Origin: M3007 sp040397785
GTDB lineage: Bacteria; Bacteroidota; Bacteroidia; Chitinophagales; Saprospiraceae
Assembly: GCA_040397785.1 (NCBI GenBank)
Contig: JBBAVI010000021.1
Coordinates: 1-64,000, forward strand
Reading direction: 5' to 3'
Length of the DNA stretch: 64,000 nucleotides
The notes below the pieces were generated by a model that saw nothing but the letters and a program-made list of their open reading frames with translations, was not told the DNA's origin and did no database searches. This document shows positions 25,603 to 34,615 of the stretch, piece by piece (position 1 is the stretch's first letter; every line of letters begins with the position of its first letter). A program made the translations under genes and the position numbers.

Positions 25603-26163
25603 TTATTTACCGCCTTTTGCAGCAGGTTGTTCTTTTCCGTGTACTTCACCGGAGATCTCGAGGAAAGTTTCCGTTGGGATGGTATTCGCAGTAACGGTTA
25701 CGCGTTTGCTTTGTGGCCCAGGTTTTCCTTTTGAATTAAATTCAATTTTGATTTCAGCGGTTGCGCCGGGTGGTACCGGTTCTTTTGGCCAAGTTGGCAC
25801 GGTGCAACCGCAAGATCCTTTTGCATTGCTGATAATCAAAGGCTCAGAACCAGTGTTTTTGAATTTAAACATGTGCTTTACCACTTCGCCTTCATCGCAA
25901 GTTCCGAAATTGAATTTTTCTTGCTCATATTGGATGGTTGTAGTTGGGCCTGTTGGAACTTGTGTAGAAGTCACATTGGTACCAGGAATGTTGCCACTGC
26001 TGGTGGAATTGCTTCCGATAACAGAAGAGGCCGCAGATTCGCGCATTTTGTCACCAGCAGAAGCGCCAAACCAGTTTTTGAAACCACCACCAAAAAGATT
26101 GGCGATCAGGAGGATTGCCAGGAGGCCTAATAGACCGATCTGGACTTGTTTACTTCTTTCCAT
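25603..26163 (-). CDS. DUF1573 domain protein, membrane-anchored
   Basis: A 186-residue protein from the ATG at 26163 (MERSKQVQIG). A single N-terminal membrane segment (IGLLGLLAILLIANLFGGG) is followed by a Ser/Thr/Pro/Gly-rich linker of about 50 residues. The DUF1573 beta-sandwich carries the hallmark FNFGTCDEGEVVKHMFKFKN and SCGCTVPTWPKEPVPPG. DUF1573 proteins are envelope-associated and of unknown role. The frame extends to 26229, but that start would put 22 polar residues before the anchor. A palindrome lies 33-48 bases upstream of the start. Confidence 0.85.
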   Translation of the reverse strand: MERSKQVQIGLLGLLAILLIANLFGGGFKNWFGASAGDKMRESAASSVIGSNSTSSGNIPGTNVTSTQVPTGPTTTIQYEQEKFNFGTCDEGEVVKHMFKFKNTGSEPLIISNAKGSCGCTVPTWPKEPVPPGATAEIKIEFNSKGKPGPQSKRVTVTANTIPTETFLEISGEVHGKEQPAAKGGK

Positions 26164-26523
26164 GTCAGATGTAAAAAGGTAGTTAAAAAATTTCGAAGAA
26201 CATATGTTCTTAAACAGAACATGGGACAAAATTACATGATTTCAAACAGGACCGTTGCAGTAATTTATAGGTTTGCAAATGATTAACACCGCTTTCGAAG
26301 TAGTTTGTTGCAAAAATCGTACCTAATATGCACACTCTACTTGACACTGAATCATATTTTTTTTATATTTAAAGTCAAAAACTACGTTCAAATAACAAAT
26401 AATCCATAATGTTGCATTCGCTTTATTTTGAAAAGGTTTTGTCATTGGCCTTTTTAATCTTCCTTTTAATTTATTCGGGCCATCTACAAAATCCGATATT
26501 TTTTGGTTCAATCAACTACCCTT
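26164..26523. other. Intergenic region between DUF1573 and mscL
   Basis: 360 AT-rich bases separate two divergent genes. Apart from the palindrome at 26196-26222 I see no ORF or hairpin I can support. Both promoters must lie here, but no clean TAnnTTTG stands out. Confidence 0.5.
26196..26222. promoter_or_regulatory. Palindromic operator candidate plus extra half-site
   Basis: AAGAACATATGTTCTT (26196-26211) is a perfect 16-bp palindrome, and a further AGAACAT half-site follows at 26216-26222. They sit 33-59 bases upstream of the DUF1573 start, in the expected promoter or leader. Binding by a dimeric regulator is inferred from symmetry only. Confidence 0.4.
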
Positions 26524-26886
26524 ATGTTTGTACAATTGAAATCTTTTTTGATGCGGGGCAATATCCTCGATCTGGCCGTCGGTGTAATTATCGGCGCTGC
26601 TTTTGGTAAAATCGTTACCGCACTTGTCGACTCTATGATCATGCCTTTGGTGGGTGGTATCTTGGGCGGCGTCAACTTTTCCACGCTTTCCTTCCAAATT
26701 GCGGGTGTTTCTATCGGTTACGGCGCTTTTTTACAGGCGGTCGTTGATTTCCTGCTGGTCGGATTGTCGCTTTTTCTGCTGTTGCGCTTAGCCGGCCAAA
26801 ATGCGGGCGCACCTGCACCGTCACCTTCTGAGGCCTTGTTGGCTGAAATCCGAGACTTATTGAAAAGAGAGGAAAAGGAGGTTTAA
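26524..26886 (+). CDS. mscL: Large-conductance mechanosensitive channel MscL
   Basis: A 120-residue inner-membrane channel that opens under hypo-osmotic stress. The N-terminal helix FLMRGNILDLAVGVIIGAAF and the first transmembrane helix with FGKIVTALVDSMIMPLVG match MscL closely. The second helix is YGAFLQAVVDFLLVGLSLFLLLR, and a charged C-terminal bundle (EIRDLLKREEKEV) ends it. ATG 26524 gives the family start; 26503 is rejected. A large repeat hairpin follows directly after the stop. Confidence 0.95.
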   Translation: MFVQLKSFLMRGNILDLAVGVIIGAAFGKIVTALVDSMIMPLVGGILGGVNFSTLSFQIAGVSIGYGAFLQAVVDFLLVGLSLFLLLRLAGQNAGAPAPSPSEALLAEIRDLLKREEKEV

Positions 26887-27123
26887 GAGAAAAAAGGGGG
26901 TTCCACGGAGGAGCTTGGAGGTACGGAGTTTCACAGAGAAGGGAGTTCCACGGAGGAGCTTGAAGGTACGGAGTTTCACAGAGAAGGGAGTTCCACGGAG
27001 GAGCTTGGAGGTACGGAGAAGGGAGTTCCACGGAGGAGCTCGGAGGTACGGAGTTGCACAGAGATTTTAAAAACTCCGTGAAACTCCGTACCTCCAAGCT
27101 TCTCCGTGGAACCCTTTTTTCTC
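26887..27123. repeat. Four 35-45-bp direct repeats closed by an inverted copy (long hairpin)
   Basis: Units starting near 26897, 26941, 26986 and 27021 share GTTCCACGGAGGAGCT and GGAGGTACGGAG; unit 3 is 10 bases shorter. An inverted copy at 27074-27123 is nearly a perfect complement of 26887-26938, giving a stem of about 47 bp with the other units in the loop. It fills the space between convergent mscL and the DUF1501 gene and probably terminates both. Confidence 0.85.
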
Positions 27124-27139
27124 AGCGTCCCCCTTCTCT

Positions 27140-28759
27140 CTAATTTAATTGGATCATACGCTCGTACACTTTCCCGCCTGTAGACAATCGGTATAGATAC
27201 GCGCCAGGGCTCAAGTACCAGTCGCTCGGCCGCAATTTAAAGGTATAACTGCCGCGGCCTTTGTATTCATTCACCAGCGTGCGCAGGCTATGTCCGGCGC
27301 TGTCCAAAATTTGCAAACGCAGCGGCCCATCGGCCAACATCGCATATTTTATTTCTGTAACGCCCTGCTCCGTGATACTTGGATTATGTCCGAGCAACAC
27401 TGCTTTTTCATTATCGCCCAACACTGGTGTAGCCGTAGGAACCAGCCCATTAATGGTAGGATGTGATTGTCCCATTACAAAATTGACCAAGTTCGGGTCA
27501 TTTCCCATCCAATCTTGCAATAAAGTCGCATAAACCGACCGGAAATCGACACTAAACGATGGATCCGTGTAAGGATCCGGGTTGCTTAAATCCTGGTAAG
27601 TGCCCGTAAATCCGTTGCCAATACCGCCGCCAAACAGCATCATGGGCGTTCCGGAGCCGTGGTCGGTGCCGACAGAAGCGTTTTCGTAAATGGTGCGCCC
27701 AAATTCGGAAAACGTCATTCCCAACACCTTTTGCTCCAGGCCGCTGTTGCCAAATGCAAGGTCGTCGAAAAATGCCTTGATACCTGTTGCCAGCCTGTTT
27801 AATAAGATCGGATGCGCATCCAATTGGTTGGCGTGGGTATCGAAACCACCGATTTCAACCATAAATACCCGAGTTCCGAGGTTTCCTTTGATCAGGCGAG
27901 CGACAATGGCCAGTTGTTCGGCCAAATAATTGTCGGTAGGGTAGTCAATCTGGTTTTTTCCGCGGGTGTAAGCATCTTTAATGGTCGTGGCGTATCGGAA
28001 AGCCGAGTTGGCGGTTTGGCGCAAAAAGGCAAGTTCCAGTTCGCGTGGGGTGTTGCCTAGATTGGAAGTATCGTACAACTGCCCTGTTTGGGCGATTTGA
28101 TAAAATTCTTGTGGACTGCTCACGGCCAGGGCCATATTGGCTTGATCGGCCTTAAAAACGAGGTTCGATTGCACCCCTATTTGTAAAGCAGGCGGCACCG
28201 TTGGCGGCGCTTCCAGGAACGCCGCATATTCATTGTCGAGAAAACGGCCGATCCAACCGGTATTTTGCACCACATCGGCATCACTGCCCGAGGCTACAAT
28301 ATCATAGGAGCGAAAATGGCTGTAATTGGGTTCGGGATAACCCACATTGTGAATCACCTTCATCATGCCATTATCCCAAAGCGGCTGCAAACTGCTGGTT
28401 CCCAAGGGCATACCATATTCGTTACTTAGGGCCCACAGGTTATTGTCGGCAACGCTGATGGTCGGACGGAGGTTGTAATAATTGGCATTTCCCCGTTCAA
28501 TAATCGTATTGAGGCCGTCGTTGCCACCATCCAGCCGGACCAAAACAATAATGCGGTCCTGATCGCCGCCACCCGCAAGGGCAGCCAGCAAAGGGCTTGG
28601 TTGAAAAGCACGCAATGGTAGGTTTCCCAAAACGAGGCTTCCGGCACCCATTAATCCGGTCGCAGAAAGAAAATCGCGCCGCGACCAGCGTTTATGTTCG
28701 GCATGATGCGCCTCCCCATGGGATAAAGCGGATCCAAAACGTTGTTTTTTTTGAGCCAT
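27140..28759 (-). CDS. DUF1501 protein with Tat signal and T9SS-like C-terminal domain
   Basis: A 539-residue protein from the ATG at 28759 (MAQKKQRFGS). A twin-arginine signal, RWSRRDFLSATG (Arg27-Arg28), is followed by a hydrophobic segment. The DUF1501 body has VLVRLDGGNDGLNTI near its start and MTFSEFGRTIYENAS with GTDHGSGTPMMLFGGG, the sulfatase/alkaline-phosphatase-like metal region. The last 75 residues (LRLQILDSAGHSLRTL to VYERMIQLN) look like a T9SS sorting domain. It lies 50 bases after the DUF1800 gene; the two families are regularly paired in bacteria, with unknown joint function. The upstream extension to 28885 overlaps the DUF1800 gene and is rejected. Confidence 0.87.
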   Translation of the reverse strand: MAQKKQRFGSALSHGEAHHAEHKRWSRRDFLSATGLMGAGSLVLGNLPLRAFQPSPLLAALAGGGDQDRIIVLVRLDGGNDGLNTIIERGNANYYNLRPTISVADNNLWALSNEYGMPLGTSSLQPLWDNGMMKVIHNVGYPEPNYSHFRSYDIVASGSDADVVQNTGWIGRFLDNEYAAFLEAPPTVPPALQIGVQSNLVFKADQANMALAVSSPQEFYQIAQTGQLYDTSNLGNTPRELELAFLRQTANSAFRYATTIKDAYTRGKNQIDYPTDNYLAEQLAIVARLIKGNLGTRVFMVEIGGFDTHANQLDAHPILLNRLATGIKAFFDDLAFGNSGLEQKVLGMTFSEFGRTIYENASVGTDHGSGTPMMLFGGGIGNGFTGTYQDLSNPDPYTDPSFSVDFRSVYATLLQDWMGNDPNLVNFVMGQSHPTINGLVPTATPVLGDNEKAVLLGHNPSITEQGVTEIKYAMLADGPLRLQILDSAGHSLRTLVNEYKGRGSYTFKLRPSDWYLSPGAYLYRLSTGGKVYERMIQLN

Positions 28760-28809
28760 TGTTGAAGATATGAATTGCAGCACCGAGGCACTGGAAGTAG
28801 ACGATGAAA

Positions 28810-30306
28810 TTAGGTTAACTGAAATTCTGGGAGCCGCACCAGGTAGTACAGGAGGTTCACAATTTGATAAGGCGCCTCGTTCCAATACAGGTTCCAGCTG
28901 CCGTCGATGTAGTAATTTTCAGGTACACCTGCTTTAAAATTGATGATGGCTGCCTGCAAATGCACCGGATCGAGGTTTTGACCCGTGAAATAATCGACCA
29001 AAGCGCTCACAATCAGGGCCGGATCATTGCTGTCATTGGTCAGGCTTTGGGCAATGGTGCGCAAATTTTCCCGCAAAGTTTCATCCTGCGTAAGGAAGTA
29101 AGCAACATTGCTGCTAAAACTCCAACGGGCAGTCAGGGTACTTTCATTGATCCACTTATGGTAACCGGGCCAACCTGCTACATTGGGTGGATTCAGAATT
29201 TCTTGACCCAATTGATATGACCAGTATCCAATGGCATTCCACCACGAATCTGGAATAGCGGTTAATTGTTGCGCTCCCGCCATTTTCAACAAGGGAACCA
29301 TCGATTCCAAGGGGTTTTTAATGCCTGCGTTCATGACGCGGTCATCAAAAAAATGCTCGCTTTTAAACAAGGTTTTCAGCACGGGCAACAACTCCCAGTT
29401 GCCGGTTTTGAATTGCGTGGCCAGGCCCTGCACAATGGCCGGGTCGATGGTTTGATAAACGAAATTTTTATATATTTTGCCTATAATAAAATTAGACACC
29501 TGTTCGGCACGTGCCGTAAAAATCAGGTTGTGGGCAGTTGTAAACGTGTAATTATTGGTTTGCCCAAAAATGGTTTTAGGCGTATTATCGTGCATCGCCG
29601 GGTCGTAATAGGGTGGGGTACAGGCGTACATATTGGCCTGCCAGCCTGTGAGCGCACGCGCCAACTCCACAATATCGGCCTGGGTATAGCCATTGCTTTC
29701 GCCCATGGTAAACAACTCCATCAACTCGCGGGCATAGTTTTCATTGGGATTGCCTGCTACGTTTTGATTGCCATTCAGATAGACCAACATCGCTGAGTTT
29801 TTACCCATTTCGCGGGCAAATACCCGGAAATTGCCAAATGCATGCGTATGAATCAAGGAAAAGTAATCCCACAAATAGGCATTACAACCCACTGCATTGA
29901 TGGAAGTAACAAAATGGTTGTGCCAAAAAAGCGCCATCTTGGCTTGTACGCCTTCCTGCAGCATATTATTGAACCATTGGCGGCGCAACAAATCGCGGTG
30001 GGTAAATACGGAATCGGGATCTGCTTCATAATCGGCCGACGTATAGCCCGCCCAAAACGGTGGATCCGGTGCGCCCAAATCGGCCGCAGGATCCAATAAA
30101 CTGTCTACCAATTCAGCGGGCGACATTTGCAAGCCTTGCTGAATTTGTGCATAAGTAGCCCCAAAACCCAGTCGACGGTACAAATGAGCAACCCGCCGTG
30201 CATTCCAGGGCTTGGAAACAGAGGGCACGTAAGCATCCAGCGAACCGCTCAAAGTTGTGCCCAAAGGCGATGGAGCGACCCGCGCAAGCGAACCAATTTC
30301 AGGCAT
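28810..30306 (-). CDS. DUF1800 domain protein
   Basis: A 498-residue protein. The family hallmarks are RRVAHLYRRLGFGAT near the N-terminus, MALFWHNHFVTS, and NENYARELMELFTMGE, followed by YTQADIVELARALTGW and, near the C-terminus, PPNVAGWPGYHKWI. No signal peptide is evident, so it may be carried out with its Tat-exported DUF1501 partner. DUF1800 has no established enzymatic activity. It is the first gene of a two-gene minus-strand unit. Confidence 0.88.
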   Translation of the reverse strand: MPEIGSLARVAPSPLGTTLSGSLDAYVPSVSKPWNARRVAHLYRRLGFGATYAQIQQGLQMSPAELVDSLLDPAADLGAPDPPFWAGYTSADYEADPDSVFTHRDLLRRQWFNNMLQEGVQAKMALFWHNHFVTSINAVGCNAYLWDYFSLIHTHAFGNFRVFAREMGKNSAMLVYLNGNQNVAGNPNENYARELMELFTMGESNGYTQADIVELARALTGWQANMYACTPPYYDPAMHDNTPKTIFGQTNNYTFTTAHNLIFTARAEQVSNFIIGKIYKNFVYQTIDPAIVQGLATQFKTGNWELLPVLKTLFKSEHFFDDRVMNAGIKNPLESMVPLLKMAGAQQLTAIPDSWWNAIGYWSYQLGQEILNPPNVAGWPGYHKWINESTLTARWSFSSNVAYFLTQDETLRENLRTIAQSLTNDSNDPALIVSALVDYFTGQNLDPVHLQAAIINFKAGVPENYYIDGSWNLYWNEAPYQIVNLLYYLVRLPEFQLT

Positions 30307-30529
30307 AAACCAACGTTTTCTTATCCAATGATATATTGTATGACAAACCTATGCACCAAGGCACAGGTTTACAAGGCAAGGTTAAGAAACATTTTTATTT
30401 TTTGAACAATAAAATGTTGTTTTGAAAGGGAAAAGTCAAAACTGCAAATTAATTATTGGGTATAGAAGCAATTTAAACGGGACGCTTTATCTTACTGCCA
30501 AATTTCCTTTACCTTAAAAAAGTACGATT

Positions 30530-33500
30530 ATGCGTTTTGGGACTCAAGTTTTGACCATCATCCTTTCCTGTTGCTGCTTTACATTGCTCCAAGCACAGTT
30601 TACGCTGTTGGAGCAAGATTTTAACGACTGTGGTTTGCCTATTGGTTGGGAGGTAAATATTCAGGGAAACCAGAACGCTGTTTGGTATATCGGAAATGCG
30701 GTTCAGAACAATGACGATAATGGTCAAAGCATGAACGGCTCCTGTTTTTTGTTTATTGATGATGATGCCAACGGGGATAATACACCTGCTTATACTTTGG
30801 ATGTGCTTTCGCCTGTATTTGATGCAGCGCCTTATCAAACGGTTACTTTTTCAGTAGATGTACATTACCGCGATTATGGCCCGGCCAATGAATCTTTTTC
30901 AGTGTTTTTGCTCGATGATACGACCGAAGTATTGCTAAAACGGTTTGCAGAAGGCGGCTCCACAGGCGATACAATCAGTGACGTGCTGACTTTAAAATAT
31001 GATTTGTCGTTTATTGTAAAGTCGAATAAGGCACGCCTCATTTTTCGATACGACGATGGTGGCGATTTCGGCTGGTGGGCAGGTATCGATAATGTAAAAG
31101 TAGTGGCAAGCGGTGGCGGCACCAATTTGGTAGCCGAGTCCTTTAACAGTTGCACAAAACCGGCTGATTGGTCAACCGAAATTGTTTCGGGAGATGCAGA
31201 CTGGCAGTTTGGCATCAATACCAATACAAAAGCGGCCAATGGCAGTTCAATAGACGGAACTTGTTTTGCCTTTTTTGATGACGATATTTTGGGCGATGCG
31301 GCGCCCTATTCTACGGCCCGCTTGTATTCGCCCTGGGTAGACGGCACCCTTTTTGGCCGGTATTTTTTGGATATGGACTTTATTTTGCGCTATTATTCTG
31401 AAATCGTGACCGTTTTTGTCCAAAGCGAGGATGGTACAGAATATCAGGTCGCGCAATCGCAAAATGCCGATGTGGGTGGACCCCTGTTCAATAATCCGGT
31501 GCATTTGCAGTTCGAAATTTCCCAGTTCCGCGCTAAAAAGATGCGGATCGTTTTTCAATATGAAGATGGCAATGACTATGCCTGGTGGGCAGGCGTGGAT
31601 AATGTGAAAATCGTTGGTTTGGGTGCAGCAAATGATTTGTGCAGCAACGCCAAGGAATTACAAAGTGGTGCGGATTGCATCGCAGCCAATAACTTGACGG
31701 CGATCCTGGACGGTCCGAGCCCTGCTTGCGTGGATCGGTTGTTAGCCGGATTGTGGTATCAATGGGAGGCAGATTTCACGGGTACTGCGCAATTTACCAG
31801 CCAGGCCGATTTTAATGAAGTCGTCAATGTGTACACAGGCGACTGCACAAATCCGGTAGAAATTACCTGCAATAACAAGGATGAGCACGGATTTACCAGC
31901 GAAACCAGCTATTTCCAGGCGCAAACCGGTACGCGTTACTGGATTCGCGTGGCCGGCCGCGATGGCAGTTTTGGCGTGCCTAAAGGCAATTTATGTGTAA
32001 AAATTCAATCAGCAGGCATGCTTCCTACTGTGCCTGCAAACGACGCGTGCGATCAGGCGGTTAAATTAGCAATTGACGGCGCTTGTATCACCGGAAGTAA
32101 CCGACATGCACAAACCTCCGGGGTGATTCCATCCTTAAATTCCTTGGCACGGGCAGATGTTTGGTATCAGTTTGTTGCCCCAGCGGTTGCTCCGGCACCT
32201 AATCAGGCATATACCATATTAAGCAATGCGACTTTTTCGGATATCATCACCGTTTACCGCGGTGGCTGCGCGAATTTGACTGAAATTGCTGGTAACCACC
32301 ATGGCAGCAAACTAGATTTACCTGCATTGGTACCTGGAGAACCCTATTTGATTCAAATCGCGGGTAATTTTGCTACCGTAGAAGGTGATTTATGTGCTCA
32401 AATCGTAAAAATAACCCAAACGCCGTCCGTTAATGATAATTGTTTGAATGCGCTTATGGTGCCTATAGGTGGACAATGCACCGCGGCCAACAACCAGGAC
32501 GCGCAGTTTTCCGGGTACATTCCCGCGTGCGTGCCTACTGTTGCGCGCGATGTTTGGTTCAAATTTATTGCCACCAGTGCCGGGGCTGTACGGATCAATT
32601 CCGGGGCCGAATTTGAACATGTATTGGCCGTTTGGCAAGGCAATTGCGATACCTTGCAACCCGTTTTTTGTCAAAAGAACCCCTTGCGTTGCGATGGTTT
32701 TACCTTGGTCGGTAACTTGAATGCTGGGGACACTTATTATATACAGGTAGCCTCCCTGAACGGTCCTGCGGGTGTTCAAACGGGCGATATTTGCTTGAAA
32801 ATACTGGATGGTGCTACCCAGCCCGAGTTTGAAAAAATGAATTTGGTGGTAGAAGAGCAATGCAATAGCCTGACTACCGCAGCCATGAAAGTGCAAATTG
32901 GAGGCGGTATGGCACCATTTTCTGTGGAAGGGGTGCAAAATGGCCAAATTCTCAACAGCGGTGAGGTTTATATTGTAGTGGTAACCGATGCACTGGGTTG
33001 TGTTCAATCGCTAGTGGGTGTGGTAGATAATTGTGCGACCAGTGGTTGTACCTTGGCAACCAGCGCCACTACGTCTGATTTACTTTGTTATGGCACAAAC
33101 AACGGTGGCATACAAGTCAATGTTGCGGGCGGCACCCCACCGTATACCTATACCTGGTCGAATGGTGCTACGACAGCCAGTTTGTTGAATATTCCTGCGG
33201 GCGTTTATACGGCTACCATCTCAGATGCGCTGGGCTGCGTTTCCTATTTGGCAGATACCCTACTTAGTCCAACGCCCATTGTGGCCATTGCCACCGAAAT
33301 TACCCAACCCACCATCGGCGAAAGCAATGGCTCCATTCAGTTGGACCTGGACGGTGGCACGGGCGTTTATGGCGTGTTCTGGCGTAGAAATGGCGTTCCG
33401 TATATCAGTGATGAAGATTTGGTGAATGCGCCTGCGGGCAATTACACCTTACAAGTTACCGATGCGAATGGTTGTACGGCCTTGTTTAACTTCGAATTGA

Positions 33501-33784
33501 GCGAGGTAGTGGCTACCAAGGATCCCGGCAGCGCTATTTTTGCAGAAATATTCCCGAACCCGGCCAAGGATAAAGCGACCTTGACCATCGCGTTGCCCCT
33601 ACCTGCCGATGTGCAACTTGCCCTGGCTGATGCAAGCGGTAAAATGATACAACAATGGACCGTTGGGAACGTAAGCGACCAAAACATCCCGCTGAATACC
33701 AAAGACTTACCGGCAGGCGTGTACCAGTTGAAAATTCAGGTTGGTACGGCGCAATTGGCGCGTAAATTAGTGGTGGTAAAATAA
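30530..33784 (+). CDS. Large secreted protein with SprB-type repeat and T9SS domain
   Basis: A 1084-residue protein with a signal peptide ending LLQAQ. Two jelly-roll-like domains follow (FNDCGLPIGWEV near residue 31 and FNSCTKPADWSTEIV near 205), each ending in a DGG/GND-WWAGIDNVK(V/I)V motif. Three further domains of about 130 residues each begin near a NDxCxxA motif and contain a VWYQF/DVWFKF strand. A SprB-type repeat (LLCYGTNNGGIQVNVAGGTPPYTYTWSNG) and a related unit precede a type A T9SS domain (IFPNPAKDKATLTI to ARKLVVVK). It is probably a surface adhesin or matrix-binding protein. Confidence 0.85.
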   Translation: MRFGTQVLTIILSCCCFTLLQAQFTLLEQDFNDCGLPIGWEVNIQGNQNAVWYIGNAVQNNDDNGQSMNGSCFLFIDDDANGDNTPAYTLDVLSPVFDAAPYQTVTFSVDVHYRDYGPANESFSVFLLDDTTEVLLKRFAEGGSTGDTISDVLTLKYDLSFIVKSNKARLIFRYDDGGDFGWWAGIDNVKVVASGGGTNLVAESFNSCTKPADWSTEIVSGDADWQFGINTNTKAANGSSIDGTCFAFFDDDILGDAAPYSTARLYSPWVDGTLFGRYFLDMDFILRYYSEIVTVFVQSEDGTEYQVAQSQNADVGGPLFNNPVHLQFEISQFRAKKMRIVFQYEDGNDYAWWAGVDNVKIVGLGAANDLCSNAKELQSGADCIAANNLTAILDGPSPACVDRLLAGLWYQWEADFTGTAQFTSQADFNEVVNVYTGDCTNPVEITCNNKDEHGFTSETSYFQAQTGTRYWIRVAGRDGSFGVPKGNLCVKIQSAGMLPTVPANDACDQAVKLAIDGACITGSNRHAQTSGVIPSLNSLARADVWYQFVAPAVAPAPNQAYTILSNATFSDIITVYRGGCANLTEIAGNHHGSKLDLPALVPGEPYLIQIAGNFATVEGDLCAQIVKITQTPSVNDNCLNALMVPIGGQCTAANNQDAQFSGYIPACVPTVARDVWFKFIATSAGAVRINSGAEFEHVLAVWQGNCDTLQPVFCQKNPLRCDGFTLVGNLNAGDTYYIQVASLNGPAGVQTGDICLKILDGATQPEFEKMNLVVEEQCNSLTTAAMKVQIGGGMAPFSVEGVQNGQILNSGEVYIVVVTDALGCVQSLVGVVDNCATSGCTLATSATTSDLLCYGTNNGGIQVNVAGGTPPYTYTWSNGATTASLLNIPAGVYTATISDALGCVSYLADTLLSPTPIVAIATEITQPTIGESNGSIQLDLDGGTGVYGVFWRRNGVPYISDEDLVNAPAGNYTLQVTDANGCTALFNFELSEVVATKDPGSAIFAEIFPNPAKDKATLTIALPLPADVQLALADASGKMIQQWTVGNVSDQNIPLNTKDLPAGVYQLKIQVGTAQLARKLVVVK

Positions 33785-33836
33785 CCTGCGTCATCCCGAA
33801 TTTTGGTGAAAATCAAAGTTCGGGATGACGCAGGTT
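33783..33836. terminator. 18-bp perfect inverted repeat between convergent genes
   Basis: AACCTGCGTCATCCCGAA (33783-33800) is exactly complementary to 33819-33836, with an 18-base loop. It starts inside the stop codon of the upstream gene and lies before the convergent barrel gene. It may terminate both genes, although T tracts are weak. Its GTCATCCCGAA arms look like those of dispersed repeats in other genomes. Confidence 0.7.
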
Positions 33837-33848
33837 AAGGTTTGGACA

Positions 33849-34601
33849 TTACAAACGAACGCCCAGGTAGCCCACAAAGTTGCTGGAGTAGTTTTTGCCG
33901 CCTTCTGAAAAATTAGTTAAATCTCGAAGTGATTGGTACATGCACACGCCGAGGACGAACAATTTACCGATCTTTTTTTCCAACCCGACTTTAAGGCCAG
34001 GTTGCATCGTTTCTACCCAATTGGGTATTGCTTTGTATGGGCTGATGGACAGCGAATTGTATCTTGACGTACCTCCCGTTAAATCGGAGGTGTATCCCCC
34101 AAATTCGGTGATGCCCTTTTTGTACCAGCCGCATTGTATGCCCCCTAAAATGGAAAAGTTGGCGGGTAAATGCCGTATTACTGTAATGCCGAGGTTATAA
34201 CCCGCCATGCGCAGGAGCGTTGTAGTATCAACGGCTTGTATGCGCACGCCATCTGTTTCGAATTTATTATCAGTAATAACCGTGATGCTGGGCGTGCTGA
34301 ATTGCTGGTGCCAGATTTCAGGGCGAATGGCCCAACGGTTTCCAACGTTAAATTGATAAGAAAGTCCAAGGTTTACAATCGGCTTGATCCCTACAGATTC
34401 AATTCGGGTTTTGTGCGTAGGCTCCAGGTCGAACCCCAAGTTGAATTGTACCTTTTGCTGGAAAATTTTTGACCAGCGCATTTTCTTACTACCTGACTCC
34501 AAATCATGTATCGTGTCTTGGGGAAAATGCTCCGTGGCCAATAGTGAAAAAGGCAATGCACTAAAAAAGAAAATTATGATGTAAATGAATGTTTTATGCA
34601 T
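33849..34601 (-). CDS. Outer-membrane beta-barrel protein, hypothetical
   Basis: A 250-residue protein from the ATG at 34601 (MHKTFIYIIIFFFSALPFSLLA signal peptide). Alternating strands such as IVNLGLSYQFNVGNRWAIRPEIW and FSILGGIQCGWYKKGI, and a terminal strand SSNFVGYLGVRL, indicate a barrel. It is the third gene of a minus-strand set, 14 bases after the lipoprotein gene. The function is unknown. Confidence 0.7.
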   Translation of the reverse strand: MHKTFIYIIIFFFSALPFSLLATEHFPQDTIHDLESGSKKMRWSKIFQQKVQFNLGFDLEPTHKTRIESVGIKPIVNLGLSYQFNVGNRWAIRPEIWHQQFSTPSITVITDNKFETDGVRIQAVDTTTLLRMAGYNLGITVIRHLPANFSILGGIQCGWYKKGITEFGGYTSDLTGGTSRYNSLSISPYKAIPNWVETMQPGLKVGLEKKIGKLFVLGVCMYQSLRDLTNFSEGGKNYSSNFVGYLGVRL

Positions 34602-34615
34602 GGTGTTTATTTTTA

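Noticed and set aside
25427..26182. A 251-codon plus-strand frame
   Set aside because: It is antisense to the DUF1573 gene and runs through its terminator; the composition is not protein-like.
26711..27097. A 128-codon frame with repeated APPWNSLLCETPYLQ
   Set aside because: It is made by the tandem DNA repeats and overlaps mscL antisense; no start signal or family.
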